This document shows positions 29,022 through 37,974 of a stretch of DNA of 64,000 nucleotides, one piece after another (position 1 is the stretch's first letter; each line of letters begins with the position of its first letter). The DNA is taken from positions 2,804,001-2,868,000 of the forward strand of contig NZ_JAHSTS010000001.1 in NCBI RefSeq assembly GCF_019145435.1, written 5' to 3'. The DNA is from Pseudomonas ekonensis (GTDB lineage: Bacteria; Pseudomonadota; Gammaproteobacteria; Pseudomonadales; Pseudomonadaceae). A program made the position numbers and the translations under genes. The notes beneath the pieces are model-generated. The model ran no database searches, was not told where the DNA came from, and saw only the letters and a list, made by a program, of their open reading frames with translations.

Positions 29022-29126
29022 CGAATTCATGTGGTTTGCCTTGTCTCAACTCGGTATTGCATTTGTCGAGGCCTCCATTTTGCCACTATCCTAGGTGCAC
29101 GACCAAGGTTGGAACGGAGTGCTAGC

Positions 29127-29973
29127 ATGGAAGACAGAGAGCAACTATACGCATTGCTGGCTCAGAAAGACTGGGAGGCAATTGGTAAAGTCATCTACAA
29201 GAACAAGAAGACCAAGACGCAAGATCCCTTCTTGAACCAAGTCACTGAGTATTTTGAAGCTGAATTTTTTACCTTCGCTGCATCTTTACCGGCAGCAGAG
29301 CGAACAAAGCAGTTTGAGTTCACTAACTTAATAATCGAACTCGGTCAGCACGGATTCAGCCAGAGCTTTGTGGATCGTTTTGTGGATGAGCGTCTGAAGC
29401 TGATGCAGGAAACGAAACACCACGCACTTCTTAACTATGCTCAGTCGTATCAGCATCGCCCACTAGCTAAGCAAATAATTAAGTCTTTTATGCAGACTAG
29501 TCCAGAAGCGGTCGCAGCAAGTCTCCACGAAAACATGAAAATCCGCGCTACAGAAGTAGTGGGTGGCAACGCAAAAACCATTCGACTATTCAAGTCCAGG
29601 CAGGAGGAAAACTTCTACGAGGCAGTACGTAGAGTTTTTCCAACCTATCACCCCTACCCAAATGTCGCTTTGAGTTGCGTCTTGGATTATCCGGCCATCA
29701 AGGACCAGCTATCTGAAAAGGCTAAATTATACTTTTTTTCAGGCGATCATAGATAGCGTCGTATTTGATGTCGGCAGCGGTTATGAGCCTAGATATTTTA
29801 TAGAATTGGACAGTAGCTTTCATGATAGCGCTAGAACCCAGAACAATGATGAACTAAAGGACTCAATCTTCCGCGCCGCAAATGCAAAACTAATTCGCAT
29901 CCGGCCTTTACACACCAAGGCATCATCGATTGCAGAGTTTGAAAAACTGGTACGCAAAATAATGCAACAATAA
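29127..29973 (+). pseudogene. DUF2726 (PD-(D/E)XK nuclease-like) gene with frameshift at a T7 run
   Basis: The first frame (29127-29756) gives 209 residues from MEDREQLYALLAQKDW and ends right after KLYFF. Skipping one T in the T7 run at 29733-29739 moves to a frame that runs 78 more codons to 29973: QAIIDSVVFDV, RYFIELDSSFHD, NDELKDSIFRAANAKLIRIR. This is the core of a DUF2726 domain, related to restriction-endonuclease-like folds, with candidate Asp, Glu/Asp and Lys residues all in the second frame. Without a shift the product lacks the entire active site. CGGAG lies 7-8 bases before the ATG. Its AT-rich composition and 67-base gap to the SIR2 gene suggest one operon. It could be a decayed gene, a sequencing error or a slippage-controlled gene. 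Confidence 0.7.
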
Positions 29974-30040
29974 AAATATTAAAGAATCATTCTAAAAATC
30001 ACAACATCACTCCTCTAACCACCATTAATAAGGAAACAAA

Positions 30041-33000
30041 GTGACAGCCGACGAAATCATTTTGCTAGAAAGAGCAAACAAACTACCAGACTTTGCATTG
30101 ATCAAGAAACTTGCTACAGCGCTTTGGCGACAAGACTCTACAGGCCATGGAGCAGCCATAATGCTGGGAGCAGGATTTACTCGCTGCGCAGCTCAAAGTG
30201 GTGATATATCAAAGGCTCCACCACTGTGGCTCGATCTTTCAAAAAAATTGGCGGAGGAGTTAGATCCATCGAACATGGATCTCCCTTATTCCGACCCACT
30301 TCGCTTAGCAGAGGAATATCGTGCCCACTTTGGACATCAAACTATGATCGACCTACTTAGGGGCGAAATCAATGACGCTTCTTGGTCACCAGGCGAACTC
30401 CACAAAACTGTTTTAAGCTTTCCGTGGACTGATGTATTAACAACAAACTGGGATACTTTGCTAGAACGCACTGCAACTAGCATACACACGCCAATTTATA
30501 ATATCGTCACAAAGCCGTCAGATCTTTCTTATTTCCGCGCCCCTAGAATCGTTAAACTACACGGGACCATAGATACTACTGAAGATTTAATCTTCACTCA
30601 AGAAGACTATAGAAAATACCCGCAGACGCACGCAGCATTTGTGAACCTTTCCAGGCAGATATTTATTGAAAATGAGCTATGCCTTCTGGGGTTTTCCGGA
30701 GAAGACCCGAACTTTTTACAGTGGGCAGGATGGGTAAGAGACAACCTTACAAAAAACGCACACAAAATATACTTAATAGGCGCTTTAAAATTAACTCCAG
30801 CCAAGCGAAAATACCTTGAGTCATTAAATGTTGCTCCAATAGATCTATGGGGGCTCGTTGATGACTACGACGATCATAACCTTAAACACATAAAAGCTAC
30901 TGAAGCTTTCTTTTTACTGCTAACCTCACTAAAGCCTAAAGACCCCTCGAATTGGCGCCCTACCCACCTAGAAGGAACAGCGACTCCTGAGCAAATCATA
31001 AATACATTAAAAACAGATAGAAAATCATATCCGGGCTGGCTCGTTTGCCCACACGCAATTCGATGGGATATACAAACGCAGCTATCCGGAATCCAAATAT
31101 CACCCGACTACTTCAACAACATTCCAAAAGAGCAGAAAGAGTCTCTCCTATATGAAATTTGCTGGCAGCACAGCAAAACCTATGAAATTCTGCCTGATTG
31201 GCTCGTATCAGAACTCATACAAATCTCCGACCCTGCAACCAGATGTTCTCTTACTATTAAACAACAATTAGAAATCGCGCTTCTAATCCTAAAAAACAGC
31301 CGATGGCACACTTACACGTTAGCGGAGGAGAAATCAGCTTCCAACATAGCTACAACCTCACTACTGCAGAACCTACAACATTATCCAGAAGCCTCCAACG
31401 AAATCAACTACCACCTCGCTCTGATTTCGCGCGACAGCTTTGACTATTGGGAACTAGAAAAACTTGTAGACAAAATCGACGAGAGAGATCCAATCTGGAA
31501 AATAAAGAAAGCTTCTCTATTAGGAGAACTTGGAAGATTTGACGAAGGGGAAAACCTGATATCATCTGCATTCGCTGAACTTCAAGATCACCATCGCAAA
31601 GATAGAAAGTCAATCTATGTCTTTTCCAGACTAGCTTGGGCCCACTTTATCATCCAAGGCGTGCACTCAAACTATTCGACAACTACTGAAAACACTTCAT
31701 CACAATACAAAAAATGGAAATGCGACCCCTGGAACCACCTAGATCATATTGATGCCCGAGTAAGAAAAAGCCTTGAAACGCACCACCAACAGAAGATAGA
31801 GGCGCTTTTCAAACCTGGTAGTTACAAAGACAACGCTAATCAAATCATATTTAGCAACGAAATACATCTGGTGCTATTAGTCGACGGAATAACCCGAGAA
31901 ACAGGCCTCCCAATAAGATGGGACAACATTAACTTCATAAAAAACGCCATAGAAAACATCACCCTATTAGACAGCGTAGGCTTTAGGGAAAAACTCACAC
32001 TTTCCATCCTAACCTCCAATTATGAAAAATCAAAATCTATAAAATCAAACTTCTCCAGAATAAAAATCGCCTGCATAGAAGAAGATGAAATAAACATCGC
32101 TATAAGTCATTGCTTCGAAGCGATAAATTACTGGCGAGAAAAACACAACACAAAAACACCAGAATACAAAAGATACTGCGTAGAAAAGCTGCGTGTATTC
32201 ATTGAGATTTTCAGCCGACTCTTGATACGAGCAAGCCCAGAGATGGCTAAAAATATGTTTGTGATGGCAACCGAGATGGGGCAAGAAAATTATTCAAAGC
32301 ATCCTTGGATTCACGAGCCTTTAAAGAACCTACTAAACAACTCATTGCTCAGCATTCCACCTGACCAGCATGGAGAAGTTTTGCTGCACTCCCTGAAATT
32401 TCCATTACCTAACGTAAAGTTACACTTGGATGCTCCAAATCCAATCGTAGAAAACCCGGGAACAAGATCCAAGACCTCAGAATACGATCAAATAATTTCT
32501 GACTTAATTCGAACCGTTTCACTCACATCAAATCCCTCTCGACCGCTCATAAGCAACCCATTGTCTGGCGTTCCTGAAAACGCAACAACCGAAGTAAATA
32601 ATATACCAAAGAGGCCATTAAATAGCACATCCGCACTTAGCAGGCTATTACCTTTGGTAATCAACAAGTTTACTACAGATCTAGAAAATCAAAAACTATC
32701 GGAAGCTTTATACGGACAAAATTTTGATTACACCTCCCTCCCAAGTTCAGATTTTTACCCTCACGTATTCATGAGCATCCCTACTGAGGATCCAGAAAAG
32801 CTCGCCTCCTTAATATCCAACACATTATTCAACAATATAAGCAACACGAACCCGATGCATCTGCAAGCAATAATTTATGCAGCGAAAAATAATAAAAATA
32901 AATTCTTCCCTTCCGTATCTCAAGCTATAGAGCACTTTGAGAAACTCACTCAATGGTGCCCTCCTGACAAATCAGAGATCTTATTTGCAAATGATCAGAA

Positions 33001-33655
33001 TTACATCGGAGCGTTAATAGGTCAAGCTCTCGCGTACTCGATTGTGCCAGCTTTACCCGCTGATGAACTAACACCAGAAAGATATGAAAAAATCAGAAAT
33101 TTCCTGCATGTAGTAGATCTTCCTTCAATCGTGTTTTCCATGGTGTTTTTTGTAAAAAATGACGAAGCCATAGAAATTGAAGTTAGCAAATTAATACGGC
33201 GCTTCTTACAAGGAAAAAAACAAGATAATATAATTTACGCTACGCTGGCCGCCTTTAAACTTAGAGAGCTTTCCGACTCAACCCATGCAAAATCGTTAAT
33301 ATCTAGAATAATTTACCTGGTTGAATCCGGACGAAAAACGGGGCTATCCTACATATTAAGAATATTAAATGACTCGAGCATTGAAACATCATTAAGCGAT
33401 GAAGACTTCGAAATTCTAAGCGACAGCCTCCAAGCGATCTACGAAGAATCGAAATATGAAGACATAGACCCCAACAGTTCCGAAGCCATAGACGCCTCAG
33501 TAATACGATCAGAGTGTGTAAAATTGGCAAAAAAAATAACCATACTCAGGGATGGCAACTATCAACATCTAGAAACCTTGATCAAAGACTCTCTTCACGA
33601 CCCACTTCCAGAGGTTAGGTTCTCATCTCTTATCAATTATAATCCGACGCACTAA
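30041..33655 (+). CDS. SIR2 family NADase-like protein, probable anti-phage sirtuin Dsr1
   Basis: 1204 residues from a GTG start (TAAGGAAACAAA upstream). The N-terminal SIR2 domain (about 30-290) shows GAGFTRCA (43-50), TTNWDTLLER with the Asn/Asp pair (134-143), VKLHGT with the likely catalytic His (171-176) and LGFSGEDPNF (216-225). The remaining 900 residues are helical, probably TPR- or HEAT-like, with no membrane segment. This layout and length fit Dsr1-type defence sirtuins, which sense phage components through the C-terminal part and deplete NAD+. Codon use is AT-rich, unlike neighbours. It follows the DUF2726 gene on the same strand. Family is firm; the Dsr1 subtype and phage defence are inferred. 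Confidence 0.82.
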   Translation: MTADEIILLERANKLPDFALIKKLATALWRQDSTGHGAAIMLGAGFTRCAAQSGDISKAPPLWLDLSKKLAEELDPSNMDLPYSDPLRLAEEYRAHFGHQTMIDLLRGEINDASWSPGELHKTVLSFPWTDVLTTNWDTLLERTATSIHTPIYNIVTKPSDLSYFRAPRIVKLHGTIDTTEDLIFTQEDYRKYPQTHAAFVNLSRQIFIENELCLLGFSGEDPNFLQWAGWVRDNLTKNAHKIYLIGALKLTPAKRKYLESLNVAPIDLWGLVDDYDDHNLKHIKATEAFFLLLTSLKPKDPSNWRPTHLEGTATPEQIINTLKTDRKSYPGWLVCPHAIRWDIQTQLSGIQISPDYFNNIPKEQKESLLYEICWQHSKTYEILPDWLVSELIQISDPATRCSLTIKQQLEIALLILKNSRWHTYTLAEEKSASNIATTSLLQNLQHYPEASNEINYHLALISRDSFDYWELEKLVDKIDERDPIWKIKKASLLGELGRFDEGENLISSAFAELQDHHRKDRKSIYVFSRLAWAHFIIQGVHSNYSTTTENTSSQYKKWKCDPWNHLDHIDARVRKSLETHHQQKIEALFKPGSYKDNANQIIFSNEIHLVLLVDGITRETGLPIRWDNINFIKNAIENITLLDSVGFREKLTLSILTSNYEKSKSIKSNFSRIKIACIEEDEINIAISHCFEAINYWREKHNTKTPEYKRYCVEKLRVFIEIFSRLLIRASPEMAKNMFVMATEMGQENYSKHPWIHEPLKNLLNNSLLSIPPDQHGEVLLHSLKFPLPNVKLHLDAPNPIVENPGTRSKTSEYDQIISDLIRTVSLTSNPSRPLISNPLSGVPENATTEVNNIPKRPLNSTSALSRLLPLVINKFTTDLENQKLSEALYGQNFDYTSLPSSDFYPHVFMSIPTEDPEKLASLISNTLFNNISNTNPMHLQAIIYAAKNNKNKFFPSVSQAIEHFEKLTQWCPPDKSEILFANDQNYIGALIGQALAYSIVPALPADELTPERYEKIRNFLHVVDLPSIVFSMVFFVKNDEAIEIEVSKLIRRFLQGKKQDNIIYATLAAFKLRELSDSTHAKSLISRIIYLVESGRKTGLSYILRILNDSSIETSLSDEDFEILSDSLQAIYEESKYEDIDPNSSEAIDASVIRSECVKLAKKITILRDGNYQHLETLIKDSLHDPLPEVRFSSLINYNPTH

Positions 33656-33663
33656 TCAACCTC

Positions 33664-33694
33664 AAAAAGCGTGACTAAAAGGTCACGCTTCTTT
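33664..33694 (+). terminator. Terminator of the SIR2 gene
   Basis: A 9-bp stem AAGCGTGAC/GTCACGCTT (33667-33675, 33682-33690) with a 6-base loop and a short CTTTC tail starts 11 bases after the stop codon. The 195 bases from here to hxcP are AT-rich and hold no recognisable gene. Confidence 0.75.
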
Positions 33695-33890
33695 CAAAGA
33701 GTAATTCCTAAGTTCTCTCAGCGCTGTTTTTTGTCATACACGCTTTTTCAGCCGAATTTTCACACCAAACAGGAAACGAACACAATAATCTTTACTTGGC
33801 CATTCTCCTTTTACCTTGAGGCGATTGGCCTATTAATTGAGAAAGCACATAACGTTAATTGAAACGACAAAGAAACTCCCCCCCCACAAC

Positions 33891-34322
33891 TCACGGTCTA
33901 ACCAACCTAGGCATCTCCACCTCCTCCCCCAACCTCTCCACCCCCAGCCTTACCCTCTCCCCACCCTGCTCAATCACCACCCCATCCCCCTCCACCGCCA
34001 CCAACCTCACCCCAGGACTCACCCGCTCGCCTTGCAGGAAGCTCTGCGGCGGTCCGTCGTTGAGGCTGAGGATCGCCACCGCGCCGCGGCTGCCGGCCAT
34101 CACGCCGCTGACTTTGATCTGCACCGGCGCCGTGTGGTCGGCAAACCATTGCAGCGCCGGGCTGTCGCTGCGGGCGGCGAGCAGTTGCGGGGCGGCGGCC
34201 GGGGTGTGCGATTCGGCGGGGGTCAGCAGCAGCGACGACCACGTCGCGATGCCCACCAGCGCCGCCAGCAGCGCCAGGGCTTGCGCCATCTGCGGCGGGG
34301 AAACGCGTGCGGTGAAGTTCAT
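33891..34322 (-). CDS. hxcP: Type II secretion protein GspC (HxcP)
   Basis: 143 residues, short for GspC because it lacks a PDZ or coiled-coil domain, as in Hxc systems. It has one membrane helix (about 13-33, ALALLAALVGIATWSSLLL) and a periplasmic homology-region domain (APVQIKVSGVMAGSRGAVAILSL, GERVSPGVRLVAVEGDGVVI). GspC connects the inner-membrane platform to the secretin. AAGGAGA precedes the ATG. It is divergent from hxcU. The C-terminal codons are unusually C-rich on the plus strand next to the insert boundary, but the domain looks complete. Confidence 0.88.
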   Translation of the reverse strand: MNFTARVSPPQMAQALALLAALVGIATWSSLLLTPAESHTPAAAPQLLAARSDSPALQWFADHTAPVQIKVSGVMAGSRGAVAILSLNDGPPQSFLQGERVSPGVRLVAVEGDGVVIEQGGERVRLGVERLGEEVEMPRLVRP

Positions 34323-34455
34323 GGGTTCAATCTCCTTTCAATCCCGACCGTCAGACTACCCGGCAATTCTCACGGTTTTATTTCACACGCCTTACATGTT
34401 GGCCGTGCAGGATGGTTTTTTGGGACGGGGCTGGACGCAAAGGAGTGCGCATTCG

Positions 34456-34908
34456 ATGAACCGGTTCAAGCAACAGGGCTTCACCCTGATCGAGCTGATG
34501 GTGGTGCTGGTGATCATCGGCATCGCTAGCGCGGCGATCAGCCTGAGCATCCGTCCCGACCCGCTGCAACTGCTGCGCAAGGACTCCGAGCGCGTGGCGC
34601 AATTGCTCCAGGTGGCCCAGGCCGAAGCCCGCGCCGACGGCCGGCCGATCGCCTGGCTGAGCGACGCCAAGGGCTTCCGCTTCAGCCGGCGCAGCGACAG
34701 CGGCCAGGGGTTCGACCATTTCGAGCGGGATCCGCAATTGCGCCCGCGCCCTTGGCAGAGCCCCAAGCTTGATGTGCGGGTGGAGCCGAAGCAGAAAGTG
34801 GTGCTCAACGCCGAATGGATCAATCCGCCCCTGCAATTGACCCTGTCCGACGGGCTCAACCGCCTGAGCGTGCTGCGCGATGCCGCCGGCCGGATCAGCG
34901 TGCAATGA
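34456..34908 (+). CDS. hxcU: Type II secretion minor pseudopilin GspH (HxcU)
   Basis: 150 residues starting MNRFKQQG/FTLIELMVVLVIIGIASAAISLSI, a prepilin cleavage site with +5 Glu. The remainder (KDSERVAQLLQVAQAEARADGRPI, the WL and FRFSR segments) is typical of GspH. It links the tip complex to the GspG filament. The ATG was chosen at the normal short leader. Its stop overlaps the hxcW start as ATGA. Confidence 0.92.
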   Translation: MNRFKQQGFTLIELMVVLVIIGIASAAISLSIRPDPLQLLRKDSERVAQLLQVAQAEARADGRPIAWLSDAKGFRFSRRSDSGQGFDHFERDPQLRPRPWQSPKLDVRVEPKQKVVLNAEWINPPLQLTLSDGLNRLSVLRDAAGRISVQ

Positions 34909-35513
34909 AGCGCCAGCAAGGTTTCACCCTGATCGAAGTGATGGTGGCGATCCTGCTGATGGCGGTGGTCAGTCTGATTGCCTGGAAGGGGCTGGACAGT
35001 GTCACGCGCGCAGACAGCCATTTGCAGGCCAGCGGTGAGCAGAGCGACAGCCTGCTGCGGGCGCTGAACCAGTTGCAGCGTGACGTCGAGCTGCGCGCCG
35101 GGATCGAGCTCAGCGAACCGAAACGTGCCGGCGAAGAGGACGAACCCGACACCGCCCCGCCCGCGCTCACCGTGCGCGGCAGCGACAGCCAAGGCTTTCG
35201 GCTGGACATCATCCGCACCGCCGCCGACCGGCCCGGCGCCCTGCAGCGGGTGCGCTGGTGGCTCAAGGGCGACACCCTGTACCGCGCCGCCGCCCCGGCT
35301 CGCAGCCGCTATCCGCTGCCGGCGCCGACCTCGGGGGTGGCGGTGCTCACGGATGTCAGCGAAGCGCAGGTGCGGGTCTGGGATCCGGACAAGGGCTGGC
35401 GCCAACTGAGCGGCAACCGCAAGGAAGACCCGCCGGGCCTGGAACTGCGCCTGACCCGCCAGACCCCGCAAGGCCCCGAGCACTACCGCCAGGTCATCGG
35501 CCCGCTGCTGTGA
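34905..35513 (+). CDS. hxcW: Type II secretion minor pseudopilin GspJ (HxcW)
   Basis: 202 residues starting MKRQQG/FTLIEVMVAILLMAVVSLIAW, with +5 Glu. It contains LLRALNQLQRDVELRAG and LQRVRWWLKGDTLYRAA, the GspJ-type segments in which the protein packs against GspI and GspK. Translationally coupled to hxcU. With this gene the set C, D, E, F, G, H, I, J, K, L and M is complete; prepilin peptidase must come from the type IV pilus PilD. Confidence 0.92.
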   Translation: MKRQQGFTLIEVMVAILLMAVVSLIAWKGLDSVTRADSHLQASGEQSDSLLRALNQLQRDVELRAGIELSEPKRAGEEDEPDTAPPALTVRGSDSQGFRLDIIRTAADRPGALQRVRWWLKGDTLYRAAAPARSRYPLPAPTSGVAVLTDVSEAQVRVWDPDKGWRQLSGNRKEDPPGLELRLTRQTPQGPEHYRQVIGPLL

Positions 35514-35543
35514 TCGCCCTGATCCTGTGTTGCCTGACCCACC

Positions 35544-35639
35544 GCCATCGCGGGCAAGCCCGCTCCCACAGGTTTCTCAGGTGCCCGCAAAATCCAGGCA
35601 CACCACAAAAACCTGTGGGAGCTTGCCTGCAAACGATGA
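35544..35639. repeat. Inverted REP pair between hxcW and vreR
   Basis: GCCATCGCGGGCAAGCCCGC plus TCCCACAGG (35544-35572) faces CCTGTGGGAGCTTGCCTGCA (35612-35639). It lies between two convergent genes and may serve as their transcription boundary. Confidence 0.85.
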
Positions 35640-35677
35640 GGCCGGCACTGCTGGCATCTAAACCGCCAGCCATGCGG

Positions 35678-36622
35678 TCAGCTGAAAACGACGACCCCGC
35701 CCGGCAGTTCGGTGCAATTGACGCCATAGGCGTCGCGGATCAGCAAGGCGACGCCGGCCAGTTGGTCAAGGCTGAAGCGGGCCTGCACCCGGCGCTGGCC
35801 CAGTTCGCGGTTGAGCAGCACCAGCATGCCGGGGCGGTAGCGGTTGATCTCGTCGATCATCTGGCTCAGGGTCACGCCGTTGAACACCAGCACCTGGTGC
35901 CGCCAGTTCATCACCGCGGCGATGTCGACGCTCTGCACGCTGCCCACTTGCTGCGCGTCCCAGGTCAATTGCTGGCCCGGTTCCAGGCGCACGCTGCGGC
36001 CTTGCAGGTCCACCTCCAGCGCACCGTCGAGGCACGTCACGCACACCTGCCGGTCGAGGTTGCGCAGGTTGAAGCGCGCCTGGCTGGTCCGCAGCCAGCC
36101 GCTGCCCGCCTGCATCGCCAACGGCCGGCGCGCGGTCTGCACTTCGACTTCGCCGCTGAGCAGTTCGAAGCCTTGCGCACCGCCTTCCACGGCGCGCTGG
36201 TTGATGCGGGTCTGGGTGTTGAGCTCCAGGCTCAGGCCGTCGGCCGGTTCGAACCGGCGCTGCTCGCCGACCTCGGTGATGTAGTCGGCCCCAAGCCCCG
36301 AGAAACCGCCGGGCACCGTGCCGCGCACCAGCAGGAACGCCGCCGACGCCGCAATGGCGCCGCCCAGGAACGCCCGCCGGCCGAAGCGCCGGGGAGCCCG
36401 CAAGCCCTCAGCCGCCGGTTGCAGCAGATGCCACAGGGCCTTGCAGTCCTCGAAGGCGCGGGCGTGTTCGGGGCTTTGCGCGCACCACTGGCGCAGGGCC
36501 CGGGCATCGGCGACCGTGGCCCGACCCGAGGTCAGCAGGATCAGCCAGTCGCGGGCTTCGCTCTGCAGACGTTCGCAGGCCTTGGGCGCGGCAGGTGTCA
36601 GACGGAGGATATTCAAACGCAC
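35678..36622 (-). CDS. vreR: FecR-type anti-sigma factor (VreR)
   Basis: 314 residues from a GTG start. The N-terminal cytoplasmic part (about 15-60, ARDWLILLTSGRATVADARAL then WCAQSPEHARAFED) is the DUF4880 sigma-binding region. One membrane helix follows (about 82-102) and then the periplasmic FecR domain (EVGEQRRFEPADGLSLELNT, LLSGEVEVQTARRP). The C-terminal STN-like part includes LVFNGVTLSQMIDEINRYRPG. It inhibits or activates the partner sigma factor in response to VreA. The frame is open upstream to 36733 but overlaps the sigma gene. Gene order vreA-vreI-vreR next to hxc matches P. aeruginosa. Confidence 0.9.
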   Translation of the reverse strand: MRLNILRLTPAAPKACERLQSEARDWLILLTSGRATVADARALRQWCAQSPEHARAFEDCKALWHLLQPAAEGLRAPRRFGRRAFLGGAIAASAAFLLVRGTVPGGFSGLGADYITEVGEQRRFEPADGLSLELNTQTRINQRAVEGGAQGFELLSGEVEVQTARRPLAMQAGSGWLRTSQARFNLRNLDRQVCVTCLDGALEVDLQGRSVRLEPGQQLTWDAQQVGSVQSVDIAAVMNWRHQVLVFNGVTLSQMIDEINRYRPGMLVLLNRELGQRRVQARFSLDQLAGVALLIRDAYGVNCTELPGGVVVFS

Positions 36623-36668
36623 AGTTACTCGACGGGTTGATCGGGACGCCCGGATCGGCGCTCTACTT

Positions 36669-37214
36669 TCAAGACGGTTTTCCGGCCCCGCGACCGAACC
36701 GCTGAAACACTTTTCTTTCCAGTTTCGCCGCACAGTGCCCCAGCGCAGCCTTGATTTCCTTCTCGACCATGCGCGTGGAGATGCCGAAGCGCTGGGAAAT
36801 CTCCAGGTGCGGCGCCTCTTCCAGGCGGGCGGCGATGAAGATCCGCCGGCGCCGCGCCGGCAGTTCGTACAGGGCGCTGAGCAGCGACTGGATTTCCTTT
36901 TGCCCGCCCACCACCCGCGCCGGGTCGAGGGCTTCGTCGCCGATCTGCAGCAGCTCTTCGACCTCGCTGCCGGTGAGCAGCCGGGCGTCGGCCTGGCGGC
37001 GGTCGGCGGCGATGTTCAGCGCCATGCGGTACAGGTAGGCGTTGGGCCGCAGAAGATCCGGCGGAGGCTCCATGCGGTCCACCCGCAGGTAGGTCTCGTG
37101 CAGCACGTCGTTGGCCAGGTCCTCGGAGCCGAGACGACGGCGCAGGCGCACCCGGAAGTCGTCGTAGGACGTCAGGAACAACTGGAGCATCGAACCTTGT
37201 CCGGCGTCTTTCAT
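36669..37214 (-). CDS. vreI: ECF sigma factor (VreI)
   Basis: 181 residues with sigma region 2 (LGSEDLANDVLHETYLRVDR, NAYLYRMALNIAADRRQ) and region 4 (ELPARRRRIFIAARLEEAPHLEISQRFGISTRMVEKEIK), the FecI-type iron-starvation family. The ATG at 37214 overlaps the vreA stop and has GGAAGGAG upstream; a second ATG at 37190 is possible. In P. aeruginosa VreI directs transcription of hxc and pdt genes under phosphate limitation; the same role is inferred here from synteny. Confidence 0.92.
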   Translation of the reverse strand: MKDAGQGSMLQLFLTSYDDFRVRLRRRLGSEDLANDVLHETYLRVDRMEPPPDLLRPNAYLYRMALNIAADRRQADARLLTGSEVEELLQIGDEALDPARVVGGQKEIQSLLSALYELPARRRRIFIAARLEEAPHLEISQRFGISTRMVEKEIKAALGHCAAKLERKVFQRFGRGAGKPS

Positions 37215-37903
37215 CCCCCGGAGACTCCTTCCCATCTGGTGCAGTCCATGCGTTTCCCTGTGTTTTTCTTGTCCATGGTTTCCGGCAACAGCAGCAGCGT
37301 GACCGGCTGACGCAAAGCCCCGGGCGTCGGGCGCTCGATGCTCAAGCGTTGAAAACTGTCCACCAGCGCTGCGTCCCGCCGGTCGTCGCCGGTGGAGGTC
37401 AGCAGCCGGTGGTGCTGCACCACCCCGTCGCGGCCGATCCACAACTGCAGCACCGCGCGGTAACTGCCCGGGCGGGTGAGCGGCGAACGGCACAGCGTGC
37501 GTTCGATGGCCGCCTGCACCGCCGTCGCGTAGCTGCGGTTGACCGCGCTGGGCGCCGCCGGTGCGTACCGGGCCGGGCCCTGTGTCTCTTCGACCTGCGC
37601 CACCTGCAAGGTGAACGCATCGGCGCGGGCGTACTTGGCCATCAGGCCGCTGCCGCCGAGCATGTGGCGCAAGGCGTCGGCCGCGGTGAACTCACCGTCC
37701 ACCGCCGACGAACGCCGGCCCCGGCTCAACTGGCTGTCCACCAGCACCGCCATGCCCGTGGCCCGGCTGAACCTGTCGAGGGCCGAGGCCAGATCCTGGG
37801 CCGGGATGTGCAGCGTCATGCGCAGCGGTTCGGCCTTCGCCCCCAGCGCCATGAGGCCCAGCAACAGGCCCAGACAGGCCTGGCGCAAAGGCGCTGAACG
37901 CAC
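37211..37903 (-). CDS. vreA: Barrel-less cell-surface-signalling receptor-like protein (VreA)
   Basis: 230 residues from a GTG with AAGG 8 bases upstream. This start yields a clean signal peptide, MRSAPLRQ plus ACLGLLLGLMALG and AKA. An ATG at 37960 has no ribosome site and would place it against the Pho-box candidate. The mature protein has a secretin/TonB short N-terminal (STN) domain (FSRATGMAVLVDSQLSRGRRSSAVDGEFTAADALR) and a C-terminal TonB-like domain (RAVLQLWIGRDGVVQHHRLL ... RDAALVDSFQRL). There is no TonB-dependent barrel, the exact oddity of PUMA3 VreA. It acts in the periplasm to signal to VreR. The signal sensed is unknown. Confidence 0.88.
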   Translation of the reverse strand: MRSAPLRQACLGLLLGLMALGAKAEPLRMTLHIPAQDLASALDRFSRATGMAVLVDSQLSRGRRSSAVDGEFTAADALRHMLGGSGLMAKYARADAFTLQVAQVEETQGPARYAPAAPSAVNRSYATAVQAAIERTLCRSPLTRPGSYRAVLQLWIGRDGVVQHHRLLTSTGDDRRDAALVDSFQRLSIERPTPGALRQPVTLLLLPETMDKKNTGKRMDCTRWEGVSGG

Positions 37904-37974
37904 AAAACCGCCCTTGGCATGGCCTCGCTGCACGGCTGACGCACCCCTGAAAACCGTCATCCTGAGGGCTGTTT

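Larger units (their letters stand above)
28006..33890. other. Insert interrupting the hxc cluster, with an AT-rich defence-like cargo
   Basis: Between hxcV and hxcP, neighbours in P. aeruginosa, lie about 6 kb holding REP elements, a DUF6124 gene with structured leader, a frameshifted DUF2726 gene and a SIR2 gene. From about 28.98 to 33.88 kb base composition is visibly AT-rich and codon choice differs (AAA, ATA, TTA common) from the flanking GC-rich genes. No integrase, transposase or clean target duplication was found, so the transfer route is unknown. Confidence 0.7.

Noticed and set aside
33671..33862. A 63-codon plus-strand frame after the SIR2 gene
   Set aside because: It overlaps the terminator hairpin, has no ribosome site and no recognisable feature.
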